A DNA stretch of 64,000 nucleotides from Burkholderiaceae bacterium (GTDB lineage Bacteria > Pseudomonadota > Gammaproteobacteria > Burkholderiales > Burkholderiaceae_F). Of this stretch, positions 1 to 8,279 are shown piece after piece. Below the pieces are notes generated by a model. The model ran no database searches, was not told the DNA's origin, and was given only the letters and a program-made list of their open reading frames with translations. Position 1 is the stretch's first letter; each line of letters begins with the position of its first letter. The translations under genes and the position numbers were made by a program. Where the stretch lies: positions 63,235 to 127,234 of the forward strand of contig JALHMQ010000010.1 of NCBI GenBank assembly GCA_022843955.1, given 5' to 3'.

Positions 1-261
1 AGCGCGAGGCCGATTCGTGCTGGGCGTGCGCCCCGGCGCCGCGGGTGTCCAGGGTGCGGGCGGGCGGTGGGCCGTTCGTTCATGGAGCGTTCTTGCCGAG
101 CGAAGCGAGGGAAGAACCGCCGCCGGCCAGCGCGAGGCCGATGCACGGAGAACGCGCACCGCCACGATGAGGGCGCTCAGCGAAAGCAAATAGACCGCTG
201 TCGCCAACAGACGGCAGCGCGACACGTGCGCGGATGGATCGTCGCATCACGGAGCGATCAG

Positions 262-288
262 GGTTGCCATGCAGTGAGCATGGCAACC
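262..288. terminator. Perfect 11-bp inverted repeat after the phasin gene
   Basis: GGTTGCCATGC (262-272) is followed by a 5-nt loop and its exact complement GCATGGCAACC (278-288). It lies 27 bp past the phasin stop codon on the minus strand. Neither side has a long T run (only TT on the plus side), so it is a hairpin that could stop or protect transcripts rather than a textbook intrinsic terminator. The rest of 1-314 shows no convincing gene, only a small GTTCTT/AAGAAC inverted repeat at 89-117. Confidence 0.5.
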
Positions 289-314
289 TTCATACGCGTC
301 AGACGTGACGGCGA

Positions 315-791
315 TCAGGCCTTTGCCACCTTCTTGGCCACACGCTTGCGCGGCGCTGCCGTCTTTTTCACGGCGCGGCCGCCCGACAGCTTCTGCACGC
401 TGGCGGTCAACTGCTCGACGCGGCGCGTCAGATCGCCGATTTCCTTGTTGGTCGGCACGCCCAGACGGGCCAGCGCGCGCTCGACGCGCTCTTCAAACAC
501 GGTCTCGAGCTTGTCCCAGGTGCCGTTGGCCTGCTTCTGCAGTCCGCCGGCGAGTTTGCCGACGCGGCTCGTCACTTCACTGACCTTGTCTTCGGTGATG
601 CGCATGGTGCGCTTCTGGATCGAATTGCCTTCCTTGACCAGGGCGTTGAACACCTTGTGGCCCTCTTCCTGGGCCTTGGAATAGGCGCCCAGACCGGCCA
701 GCCAGATCTGCTGCGCCGAATCCTTGATCGCGGCCGCAAGCTGGCTGTCGCCCTTTGCGCTGCCGGCCATTGCCTTGAGCTTCTTGACCAT
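315..791 (-). CDS. Phasin-family PHA granule-associated protein (PhaI/PhaF-like)
   Basis: 158 aa. The N-terminal part carries the phasin signature around residues 29-46 (IWLAGLGAYSKAQEEG, followed by VFNALVKEG), typical of the poly(hydroxyalkanoate) granule-associated PhaI/PhaF family, which coats storage granules. The last 22 residues form a Lys/Arg/Ala tail like a short histone-H1-type DNA-binding tail, as in PhaF. The start is placed at the MVKKLK methionine because GAGAGGAG sits just upstream; a longer frame back to 863 lacks support and would run into the divergent promoter region. It is divergent from the fatty acyl-CoA reductase, so both neighbours point to carbon or lipid storage. Which polymer it coats here cannot be told from the sequence. 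Confidence 0.85.
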   Translation of the reverse strand: MVKKLKAMAGSAKGDSQLAAAIKDSAQQIWLAGLGAYSKAQEEGHKVFNALVKEGNSIQKRTMRITEDKVSEVTSRVGKLAGGLQKQANGTWDKLETVFEERVERALARLGVPTNKEIGDLTRRVEQLTASVQKLSGGRAVKKTAAPRKRVAKKVAKA

Positions 792-906
792 GGGAACTCC
801 TCTCGCGAGAACGCGGATTGATGACAGGGCGCAGTCTAGGAAGGCAGGCTGGAAGGCGGGCACTAAATCGCTAGAGGCGCCGCTCTATCGACTGCGAGGC
901 GAGCCA

Positions 907-912
907 TATAAT
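907..912 (+). promoter_or_regulatory. -10 box TATAAT upstream of the fatty acyl-CoA reductase
   Basis: A perfect TATAAT lies 110 bp before the reductase start codon in the divergent phasin/reductase gap. No good -35 hexamer is seen 16-18 bp upstream, so an activator or another contact may be needed. Confidence 0.4.
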
Positions 913-1021
913 CGCCGCGCCTCGCGCGCCGGATCGCGTCGGGGCGCCATCGATGCGTATCGGCGATGGCTACAAGAACCGACGGCCGCAGCGGCCGATC
1001 GAACACAACAAGGGGACGTCC

Positions 1022-3034
1022 ATGGAGTACTTCGTCACGGGGGCGACCGGGTTCATCGGCAAACGCCTGGTCAAGAAACTGCTCGCCCGTCGGGGCAGTA
1101 CGGTGCATTTCCTGGTGCGTCCGGAAAGCCGCGACAAGGTGCCGGCGCTGCTCGACTACTGGAGCACCACCGAGGCGCGCGCCAAGCCGGTCTTCGGCGA
1201 CCTGTCGCAGCCCAAGCTGGGTGTGAGCCGCGGCGAGATCAAGGCGCTGACGGGCAAGATCGACCACTTCTTCCACCTGGCCGCGGTGTACGACCTGAAG
1301 GCCGATGCGGAAAGCCAGATCGTCGCCAACATCGACGGCACCCGCAACGCGGTCGCACTGGCCAACGAGATCAAGGCTGGCATCTTCCAGCACGCCTCAT
1401 CGATCGCCGCCGCGGGCATGTACGAGGGCGTGTTCCGCGAAGACATGTTCGAGGAGGCCGAGGGCCTGGACCACCCGTACTTCGCCACCAAGCACGACTC
1501 CGAGAAGATCGTGCGCAAGGAAGTGAAGGGTGCGTGGCGCGTGTACCGCCCCGGCCTGGTGGTGGGCGACTCCAAGACCGGCGAGATGGACAAGATCGAC
1601 GGTCCGTACTACTTCTTCAAGCTGATCCAGAAACTGCGCAACATGCTGCCGCCGTGGATGCCGACCGTCGGCATCGAGGGCGGTCGCATCAATATCGTGC
1701 CGGTCGACTTCGTGGTCGATGCGATCGACCACATCGCGCACGTGAAGGACCAGGATCGCAAGGCGTTCCACATCGTCGATCCGACGCCGTACCGCGTGGG
1801 TGACGTGCTCAATACCTTCGCCAAGGCAGCCCATGCGCCGCAGATGTCGATGCGGGTCAATGCCGCGCTGCTCGGGTTCATCCCCAACAGCGTGAAGAAG
1901 GGCTTGCTCGCGCTCGCGCCGGTGCGCCGGATCAAGAACGCGGTCATGAAGGACCTCGGGCTGCCCGACGACATGATGCAGTTCGTCAACTACCCCACGC
2001 GCTTTGACTGCCGCGAGACCACGGCGCTGCTCAAGGGCACCAAGATCGCCTGCCCGCGGCTGGAGGACTACGCGTACCGGCTGTGGGACTACTGGGAACG
2101 CAACCTCGACCCGGATCTGTTCATCGACCGCACGCTCAAGGGCCAGGTCGCGGGCAAGGTGGTGCTGGTGACCGGCGGCTCGTCGGGCATCGGCCTGGCG
2201 GCCGCCCACAAGATCGCTGCCGCCGGTGCGATCACGGTCATCGTCGGCCGCGAGCAGGAGAAGCTCGATGTTGCGAAGAAGGAGATCGAGGACGCATTGG
2301 CCGAGAGCGAGAACAAGAATGGCGGCCAGGTCGTGACCTGCTCGGCGGATCTGGCGGAGATGGCAGGCTGCGACAAGATGGTCGCCTGGGTGGTCGAGAC
2401 CTACGGCGGCGTCGACGTGCTGATCAACAACGCCGGCCGCTCGATCCGGCGCGGCATCGAGTCCAGCTACGACCGCTTCCACGACTACGAGCGCACCATG
2501 CAGCTGAATTACTTCGGCTGCCTGCGCACCACCATGGGCCTGCTGCCGCAGATGGTCAACAAGCGTCGCGGCCACGTGGTCAACATCAGCTCGATCGGCG
2601 TGCTCACCAATGCGCCACGTTTTTCCGCCTACGTCGCCAGCAAGGCGGCGCTGGACGCCTGGACGCGCTGCGCGGCGAGCGAGTTCATCGATGTCGGCGT
2701 CACCTTCACCACCATCAACATGCCGCTGGTGCGCACGCCGATGATCGCGCCCACCAAGCTCTACGAGAACGTGCCCACCCTGTCGCCTGATGAAGCGGCG
2801 GATCTGATCGTGCAGGCGATCGTCTACAAGCCGGTGCGCATCGCCACCCGCCTCGGCATCTTCGGCCAGACGCTGCATACGCTCGCGCCACGGGTCGCGC
2901 AGATCGTGATGAACACCACGTTCCGCATGTTCCCGGACTCCGATGCTGCCAAGAAGCCGAAGGATGGCGAAAAGCCCAAGGCCACGCCCGACCAGATCGC
3001 CTTCGCCAACTTGATGCGGGGGATCCACTTCTAG
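1022..3034 (+). CDS. Alcohol-forming fatty acyl-CoA reductase (two fused SDR domains)
   Basis: 670 aa. The protein closely matches, along its whole length, the bacterial fatty acyl-CoA reductase of Marinobacter (661 aa, Maqu_2507 type), which reduces long-chain acyl-CoA or acyl-ACP to fatty alcohol with NADPH for wax ester synthesis; this is from remembered family sequence, not a search. Domain 1 starts with the nucleotide-binding GATGFIG (residues 7-13) and has a YxxxK pair at Y153/K157. Domain 2 has TGGSSGIG (384-391), NNAG (469-472) and YVASK (537-541). Signature blocks shared with the Marinobacter enzyme include DGPYYFFK, LNYFG and SIGVLTNAPRFSAYV. The start is at MEYFVTG, with AAGGGG upstream; the frame opens 69 bp earlier without a ribosome site. 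No wax ester synthase gene is visible in the window. Confidence 0.85.
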   Translation: MEYFVTGATGFIGKRLVKKLLARRGSTVHFLVRPESRDKVPALLDYWSTTEARAKPVFGDLSQPKLGVSRGEIKALTGKIDHFFHLAAVYDLKADAESQIVANIDGTRNAVALANEIKAGIFQHASSIAAAGMYEGVFREDMFEEAEGLDHPYFATKHDSEKIVRKEVKGAWRVYRPGLVVGDSKTGEMDKIDGPYYFFKLIQKLRNMLPPWMPTVGIEGGRINIVPVDFVVDAIDHIAHVKDQDRKAFHIVDPTPYRVGDVLNTFAKAAHAPQMSMRVNAALLGFIPNSVKKGLLALAPVRRIKNAVMKDLGLPDDMMQFVNYPTRFDCRETTALLKGTKIACPRLEDYAYRLWDYWERNLDPDLFIDRTLKGQVAGKVVLVTGGSSGIGLAAAHKIAAAGAITVIVGREQEKLDVAKKEIEDALAESENKNGGQVVTCSADLAEMAGCDKMVAWVVETYGGVDVLINNAGRSIRRGIESSYDRFHDYERTMQLNYFGCLRTTMGLLPQMVNKRRGHVVNISSIGVLTNAPRFSAYVASKAALDAWTRCAASEFIDVGVTFTTINMPLVRTPMIAPTKLYENVPTLSPDEAADLIVQAIVYKPVRIATRLGIFGQTLHTLAPRVAQIVMNTTFRMFPDSDAAKKPKDGEKPKATPDQIAFANLMRGIHF

Positions 3035-3391
3035 TGCGGCGCTTTGCGTGTACGCGAGGCCTGCGGCCTCGCACGTGCACGCAAAGCGGAATTGTTGGTT
3101 CGACTTCACCGGCGGAGCCGGATGAAGTCGAAGCAGGTGGCGGACTGCGCTGCGCTTCGCTCGCCACGGACGAGGCGCGTGCGGCGCAGCTGCGCCGCTG
3201 TGCACGGCGCCAACCAACTGACAGCGGGCCGCAGATCGCGTGAACCCTTTGATCCGGTCCGAGTCTCCTGTCGCTTCTGGCTGACCAGACAGCGTCGGCA
3301 CAGCCTGTGCCCGGCGATAAGGGCACACCTCGCGTGATCGCCTGCTGCGCCTGCCGTCCTGTCCAACCCCGACCCACCCACCGCCCGCGCC
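3035..3391. other. Hairpin-rich gene-free stretch
   Basis: 357 bp with no convincing coding frame. It holds a 47-nt hairpin of the dispersed family (3041-3087). A nested set of inverted repeats follows: GTTGGTT 3094-3100 with AACCAAC 3212-3218; TTCGACTTCA 3099-3108 with TGAAGTCGAA 3123-3132; GTGGCG 3137-3142 with CGCCAC 3162-3167; and an 18-bp palindrome centred on AGCT at 3181-3198. A further GTGCCC/GGGCAC hairpin is at 3307-3326. Confidence 0.6.
3041..3087 (-). repeat. Dispersed 47-nt hairpin element, copy A
   Basis: Outer arms GCTTTGCGTG (3041-3050) and CACGCAAAGC (3078-3087) pair perfectly and inner arms GCGAGGCC and GGCCTCGC pair around a 3-nt loop. Read on the minus strand it has the same asymmetric internal loop (CACGT opposite GTA) as the copy before ilvC. 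It starts 6 bp after the reductase stop codon. No T run follows. Confidence 0.7.
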
Positions 3392-3714
3392 GTGACCGCC
3401 TGGTCGCCGCTGCGCTATCCGGTGTTCCGGATGCTGTGGCTGAGCTGGCTGGCGGCCAACCTGTCGATATTCATGAGCGATGTCGCGGCCGCCTGGCTGA
3501 TGACGTCGCTCGTCACCTCACCGGTGATGGTGGCGCTGGTGCAGACTGCCTCCACGCTGCCGGTGCCTTCTGCGAGTCGTGGGCGGACCATCTGCGCCGC
3601 TTCGATCGCATGACCTCGGCTGATGTGGAACTGCGCGAGCGCCGCTACGCGTTCCATCTGGGGCCGGACGAGCCGCGCGTGACGCGCTACGTCGGCGAAT
3701 CGATCGAGCGCTAG
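3392..3714 (+). pseudogene. Remnant of an MFS transporter with a large internal deletion
   Basis: The first 58 codons (from GTG at 3392 to about 3565) encode a typical N-terminus of large MFS exporters of the MFS_3/enterobactin-exporter type, including FRMLWLSWLAANLS and AAWLMTSL then MVALVQTASTLPV. The sequence then jumps, in another frame, to a typical C-terminus of the same family (CESWADHLRRFDRMTSAD, then LRERRYAFH) that ends at the TAG at 3712-3714. Full-length members are about 530-550 aa, so roughly 430 residues are missing and the two ends are out of frame. The junction lies near 3563-3570. It cannot make a working transporter. The stop codon nearly touches the stop of the convergent hydrolase gene. 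Confidence 0.8.
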
Positions 3715-4635
3715 CTAGGCGGGCGCCGCGGCGTGCTGCGGCATGCGCACCGCGGCGGCGATCAACTGCCACGCGCGCGGGTCTTCGATCAGGGCCAGGT
3801 GACCGACACCGTCGATCACATGCCATTGCGCGTCCGGCAGCAGCGGGCTGGAGCGTGGCACCACCAGGTTGTCGTCGGCAGTGGCGATACAGACGAAGCG
3901 CCGCCGTCGCTCGATCTTCTCCGTGCCGCACAGCGTGGTCAGGTACTCACAGTTGCGGATCATCTGGCGCGCGTTGCGGCCGTGGCCGAGCGCACCGAAA
4001 ATGGTGCCGTGGTGCGGCGAGGCGAGCGTGACGATGCGGTCGACCGCGTCGTCGCCGTACTTGCACAGGTAGGCGCGTGCCGCCAGTCCGCCCATGCTGT
4101 GGCACACCAGCGTCACGCGGCGGGCGCCGCTGGCGCTGCGCAGACGGCCGATCGCCGCATCGATCTCCTGCGCGTAGTCGTCAATGCTGCCGAACACGGG
4201 CTCGAGGTTCACCGTGGCCAGGTTGCAGCCGGCGAGCACGCCGCCTTCAAGCAGTGGCTTCCACACGGCGCGGTTGCACACATAGCCGGCGATCAGCAGC
4301 ACGGCCGGGCGCTGCGGGTCGTGCGTGAGCGGCGGCTCGGCAAACTCGGCGGCAAACGGTTGGCGCCAGCCGAACACCCGCAGCGAGCACCCGGTTTCGC
4401 CGATCCACACCCGCAGCACGTGCCCGAGCGAGGCGCGCGGGGTGCGCGGATCGACGATCGCCCCGACCGCCAGTTCGATCGCCAGCACCAGCGCCGTGCC
4501 GACCACCGGCAACGCCACGCCGATGGCGACTGCCTGCCACCATGGCGAGCCCGAGGGCAGCAGCCACGCGCCCAGCAGGGTGCCGCCGATCAGTTGGGCG
4601 GCGAGCGAAATGCGCAGGACGTTCGCCAGCTTCAT
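3715..4635 (-). CDS. Alpha/beta hydrolase (lipase/esterase-like), membrane-anchored
   Basis: 306 aa. Two hydrophobic segments (about residues 10-26 and 35-60) precede an alpha/beta hydrolase domain. The nucleophile elbow is CHSMGG with Ser180; the likely acid is Asp254 or Asp255 and the base His279 in GVGHL. An IAGYVCNRAVW stretch near 115-125 fits the oxyanion region of lipase-type hydrolases. Its ATG overlaps the stop of the upstream binding-protein gene as ATGA, so it is the translationally coupled last gene of the five-binding-protein operon. That suggests it works on a compound handled by this transporter, perhaps an ester or lactone; this is inference. The frame extends far upstream but that part is a shadow of the neighbour. 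Confidence 0.75.
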   Translation of the reverse strand: MKLANVLRISLAAQLIGGTLLGAWLLPSGSPWWQAVAIGVALPVVGTALVLAIELAVGAIVDPRTPRASLGHVLRVWIGETGCSLRVFGWRQPFAAEFAEPPLTHDPQRPAVLLIAGYVCNRAVWKPLLEGGVLAGCNLATVNLEPVFGSIDDYAQEIDAAIGRLRSASGARRVTLVCHSMGGLAARAYLCKYGDDAVDRIVTLASPHHGTIFGALGHGRNARQMIRNCEYLTTLCGTEKIERRRRFVCIATADDNLVVPRSSPLLPDAQWHVIDGVGHLALIEDPRAWQLIAAAVRMPQHAAAPA

Positions 4636-6443
4636 GCCGTCGGCCTCGACTCGGAATCGACGTCGATCCAGCACCAGCTGCGCGACGTGAACGGGTGGCG
4701 GCGATAGCCGATCACCCAGGGCTGCGCAAGATCGATGTTGACGCGGTGCATGTGCAACAGGTACGACATGTACGCCACCATCAGCCGGGTGGCCTCGCGC
4801 AGCGTGTCCAGGCGCGCCGCGCCGTCGGCCATCGCGCGCTGCCTCTCGAACAGCGCATTGAACGCCGGCAGGTCGAAGCGCGCATCGTTGATCGCCTGCT
4901 TGTTCGGGCCATAGGCCATGCCGAACACGACATCGCTGTCGGGTGCGCTGACCTGCCACGAGAAGCTCCACATCATGAGCTGACCGGCCATCGACTGCTT
5001 GACCAGCTCCGGCCACTGGGCGATCTTGAACTCGATCTTGATTCCCACGGCGCTCATGTACTTGCGCCACAGCTCGTTGCCGCGGCGGTCGCGTTGCGTA
5101 TTGGTGGCGGCCAGTTGCAGCACGAGTTTCTCGCCAGACGGCGTCTCGCGCCAGCCGTCGCCATCGCGGTCGAGATAGCCGAAGGTGTCGAGCAGCGCGC
5201 GGGCGCGCGCCTGATCGAACTGCCCCATGCTGGTCCGGTACGCCGGGTCGTAGCCGAAGGTGCCCGGTACGAAAGGCGATTGCGCCGGCACGCCAAATCC
5301 GCTGAAGATCGACCGAATGTAGTCGGCATTGTCGAACGCCAGGGCCACGGCGCGCCGCAGGGCCACGCGCTCCGGGGTGTAGCCGCCGACCAGCGGATCC
5401 TCGACGTTGAAGTAAGTCAGGTTGACGTCGGACATCGGCGTCAGGCGCGCCTTGATGCCGCGGCGATGCAGGAAGGGCGCCAGCCGCCCATTGGGCGCCG
5501 CGATGACGCCGAAATCCACCGGCACCGGGTCGAGCAGGTCGAGCTGGCCCTGCAGGAAAGCCAGCCAGCGCGGCTGCGATTCCTCGATGATGGAGACTTC
5601 CACGCGGTCGAGCAACGGCAGCGTGCGCCCCTGCAGCGCGCGGGTTTCCTGCTGCAGCTCGGGCGCATCGTCAGCGGCTTTGAACTCGTAGCGCTGCGCG
5701 CGATAGGTGGGGTTGCGCTCGAGCACGATGCGCGACGACCGCGTCCACGCTGCCAGCCGGAACGGCCCGGTGCCCACCGGGTGCGCCATCATCTGGTCGC
5801 CGTAGGCTTCCACCACCTCGCGTGCCACCGCGCCGAACAGCGAGGCGTCGGCAAAGTTGTAGATGAAGCGCGGGTTCGGTTCTGCCAGCCGCAGTTGCAG
5901 CGTGTAGCGATCCAGCGCGCGCAGCCCGTCGACGGCGCTGTCGTAGTCGAAGCCCTGCTTGCCCTTGAGCGCAGCCGCGCGCAGTTCGGTCAGGCCCAGC
6001 ACCTTGCTGTTCTCCAGCACGAACAGCATCGGGCTCTTCCAGCGCGGGTCGTACAGGCGCTTCCACGAGTACACGTAGTCGGCCGCCACCAGCTCGCGCG
6101 GCACGCCCTTGAAGGCCGGATCGTCGGCGAAGAAAACGCCCGGCCGCAGGCGGAAGGTGAAGACGCGGAAGTCGTCCGATGCCTGCGGCATGTCCTCCAG
6201 CGTGTTGGGTTGCAGCCGCGCCGGGCGCTCCTGGTAGTCGTACTCCAGCGGGGCGTCGAGGATGTGGCTGATCACCGTGCGTGAATACAGGTCCTGCACC
6301 TGCGCCGGATCGAAGCCGGTTTCGGCAGCGGCAAAGGCCACCCGCAGCACCTTGCCCGAGGCGCCGCGGCCTTGCGCACGCACGGCGGCCGGCGCCGCCG
6401 CCAGGGTCGCGCCGGATTGCAGGAAGCGGCGACGCGTGGTCAT
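4632..6443 (-). CDS. ABC transporter substrate-binding protein, family 5 (copy E, last)
   Basis: 603 aa, SBP_bac_5 (oligopeptide/dipeptide type) periplasmic binding protein. The N-terminus TRRRFLQSGATLAA is a good twin-arginine (Tat) signal followed by a hydrophobic stretch ending near AVRAQ. The mature part begins with the AETGFDPAQ block shared by all five copies; it also has the VGTGPFRL block and a Ca-loop-like DRDGDG at about 425-430. The C-terminus carries PWVIGYRRHPF, also shared. It starts 15 bp after the stop of copy D and overlaps the hydrolase by 4 bp. The ligand cannot be told from sequence; peptides, opines, sugars and nickel are all known for this fold. Confidence 0.9.
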   Translation of the reverse strand: MTTRRRFLQSGATLAAAPAAVRAQGRGASGKVLRVAFAAAETGFDPAQVQDLYSRTVISHILDAPLEYDYQERPARLQPNTLEDMPQASDDFRVFTFRLRPGVFFADDPAFKGVPRELVAADYVYSWKRLYDPRWKSPMLFVLENSKVLGLTELRAAALKGKQGFDYDSAVDGLRALDRYTLQLRLAEPNPRFIYNFADASLFGAVAREVVEAYGDQMMAHPVGTGPFRLAAWTRSSRIVLERNPTYRAQRYEFKAADDAPELQQETRALQGRTLPLLDRVEVSIIEESQPRWLAFLQGQLDLLDPVPVDFGVIAAPNGRLAPFLHRRGIKARLTPMSDVNLTYFNVEDPLVGGYTPERVALRRAVALAFDNADYIRSIFSGFGVPAQSPFVPGTFGYDPAYRTSMGQFDQARARALLDTFGYLDRDGDGWRETPSGEKLVLQLAATNTQRDRRGNELWRKYMSAVGIKIEFKIAQWPELVKQSMAGQLMMWSFSWQVSAPDSDVVFGMAYGPNKQAINDARFDLPAFNALFERQRAMADGAARLDTLREATRLMVAYMSYLLHMHRVNIDLAQPWVIGYRRHPFTSRSWCWIDVDSESRPTA

Positions 6444-6458
6444 GCGCGCTGCTGCTGC

Positions 6459-8279
6459 TTACGCGCGCCCGATCCGCCGCACGCGCTCATCGACATCGAT
6501 GTCGATCCACTTGAAGAAGTCACGCGCGAACGGATGGCGGCGGTAGCCGATCAGCCAGGGATGCGAGACATCGTTGACGAAGCGATGGCCGTGGACCTTG
6601 TACGGCATGTACACAACGAACAACCGCTGCATTTCCCGGATGAGGGCGTTGCGCTCAGGCCCGTCGGGCATCTGCTTCTGCTGGTCGTAGAGGCGGTCGT
6701 ACTCGGGGCGGTTGAAGCGAGCGAAGTTCGAGCCGCCAATGTTGCGGCTCAACCCAAGTGCCAGGAATGAGTCCGGGTCTGAGCCGCCCGCGCTCCAGCT
6801 GAGCAGCCAGATCATGAGTTTGCCGGAGCGCGCATTCTTGGCGTTCTCGGGCCATTGACCGACGTTGAACTGCACGCGGAGGTTCAACGCGTCGAGCTGG
6901 CGCTTCCACAGTTCGTTGAAGGCGCGATCGAGCTGACTGGATTCGGTGGCGATCTCCAGCAGCAGCGGCGAGCCGTCCGGGTTCTCGCGCCAACCGTCGC
7001 CATCGCGGTCCAAGTAGCCGTAGGTGTCGAGCAACGCCTTGGCGCGAGCGCGATCGAACTGCCCCATCTCGCTGGCGAACTTCGGGTCATAGCCTTGCGT
7101 CAGCGGAGGCACCTGCGAATGCGCGGTCATCATCGCGCCGCGGCGGACCAGGCGGATCTCCTCCTCGGTGTTGTAGCCCAGGCTGATCGCTCGGCGCAGC
7201 GCCACTTTCTCGGGTGAGTAGCCGCCGATCAGCGGATGGTCCATGTTGAAGAAGGTGACCACCACGTCCGGATTGATGATGCGCTCGAGTTCGATGCCCT
7301 TCTTCTCCAGCGCCGGCGCGATCTTGCCGTTAGGCGCGGCGATGTTGATGAAGTCCAGCGGCACATTGACCGTGTCTTGCTGGCCGTTGAGAAACGACAG
7401 CCAGCGCGGCTGGCTCTCCTCGATCACCGACAGCTCCACGCGGTCGACCATCGGCAGCTTGCGGCCCTTCAGCCGCGCCAGCGTGGCCTGCGCGCGGGCA
7501 TCGTCTGCCGCCGGCTCACCGTCGTAGAACTCGTCGCGGAAGGTGGGATTGCGCTCCAGCACGATGCGCGAGGCACGCGTCCAGCTGACCAGGCGAAACG
7601 GCCCGGTGCCCACCGGCTTGCCCATGATCTCCTTCTCGTAGGCGTCCACCACTTCACGGGCAACGCCCGCGAACACGCGCGCATCGGTGAAGTTTTCGCC
7701 GAAGCGCGGGCTGGGGTCCGCCAGGCGAATCTGGAAGGTGAAGCGATCCAGCACCCGCACACCCTCGATCTCGGCGTCATAGTCGAAGCGACCGCTGCCC
7801 TGCGCGGCTTTGCGCGCCTGCGCCAGGCCGACGATCCCGGAGCTCTCGATGCTCGGCCACAGCGGGCTCTTCCAGCGCGGATCCGCCACGCGCTTGAGCT
7901 GGAACACATGGTCGGCCGCGGTCAACTCGCGCGGTTTGCCCTGAAACACCGGATCGTCCTGGAAGAAGATGCCGGGCCGGATGCGCACGGTGAACGTGCG
8001 AAAGTCGGCAGATATCTCAGGCAGCGCCGCCGCGGTGCGCGGCCGGATGATGGCCGGACGGGCCAGGTAGTCGTACTGCAGCGGTGCTTCGAAGATGTGC
8101 GAGATCACATAGTTCGAGTAGAGGTCGCTGATCTGCGCCGGATCGAAGCCGGTCTCTGCAGCAGGGAACGCCCAGCGAAACACCTTCTGCGGCGTACCGG
8201 TCTGCGCTGCAGCCGGCCGCCCGATGACCAGTGCCGCCGGGCCCGCCATGCCCGCCTGCAGCAACGCGCGCCGCTTCAT
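6459..8279 (-). CDS. ABC transporter substrate-binding protein, family 5 (copy D)
   Basis: 606 aa, SBP_bac_5. The signal MKRRALLQAG is Tat-like, with a processing region near RPAAAQ. It has the conserved AETGFDPAQISDLYS block, VGTGPFRL, DRDGDGWRE and PWLIGYRRHPF. Its ATG overlaps the stop of copy C as ATGA, so the two are translationally coupled. It differs from its neighbours in many positions across the whole length, so it is an old duplicate rather than a recent copy. Like the others it should deliver a ligand to the permease pair encoded divergently at 14007-16003. Confidence 0.9.
   Translation of the reverse strand: MKRRALLQAGMAGPAALVIGRPAAAQTGTPQKVFRWAFPAAETGFDPAQISDLYSNYVISHIFEAPLQYDYLARPAIIRPRTAAALPEISADFRTFTVRIRPGIFFQDDPVFQGKPRELTAADHVFQLKRVADPRWKSPLWPSIESSGIVGLAQARKAAQGSGRFDYDAEIEGVRVLDRFTFQIRLADPSPRFGENFTDARVFAGVAREVVDAYEKEIMGKPVGTGPFRLVSWTRASRIVLERNPTFRDEFYDGEPAADDARAQATLARLKGRKLPMVDRVELSVIEESQPRWLSFLNGQQDTVNVPLDFINIAAPNGKIAPALEKKGIELERIINPDVVVTFFNMDHPLIGGYSPEKVALRRAISLGYNTEEEIRLVRRGAMMTAHSQVPPLTQGYDPKFASEMGQFDRARAKALLDTYGYLDRDGDGWRENPDGSPLLLEIATESSQLDRAFNELWKRQLDALNLRVQFNVGQWPENAKNARSGKLMIWLLSWSAGGSDPDSFLALGLSRNIGGSNFARFNRPEYDRLYDQQKQMPDGPERNALIREMQRLFVVYMPYKVHGHRFVNDVSHPWLIGYRRHPFARDFFKWIDIDVDERVRRIGRA

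Noticed and set aside
3041-3087. 47-nt hairpins as intrinsic terminators
   Set aside because: None of the three copies is followed by a T run, and two lie directly before start codons inside operons.
1397-3328. Minus-strand open frame of 643 codons opposite the reductase
   Set aside because: Antisense shadow; the plus strand encodes a complete two-domain enzyme.
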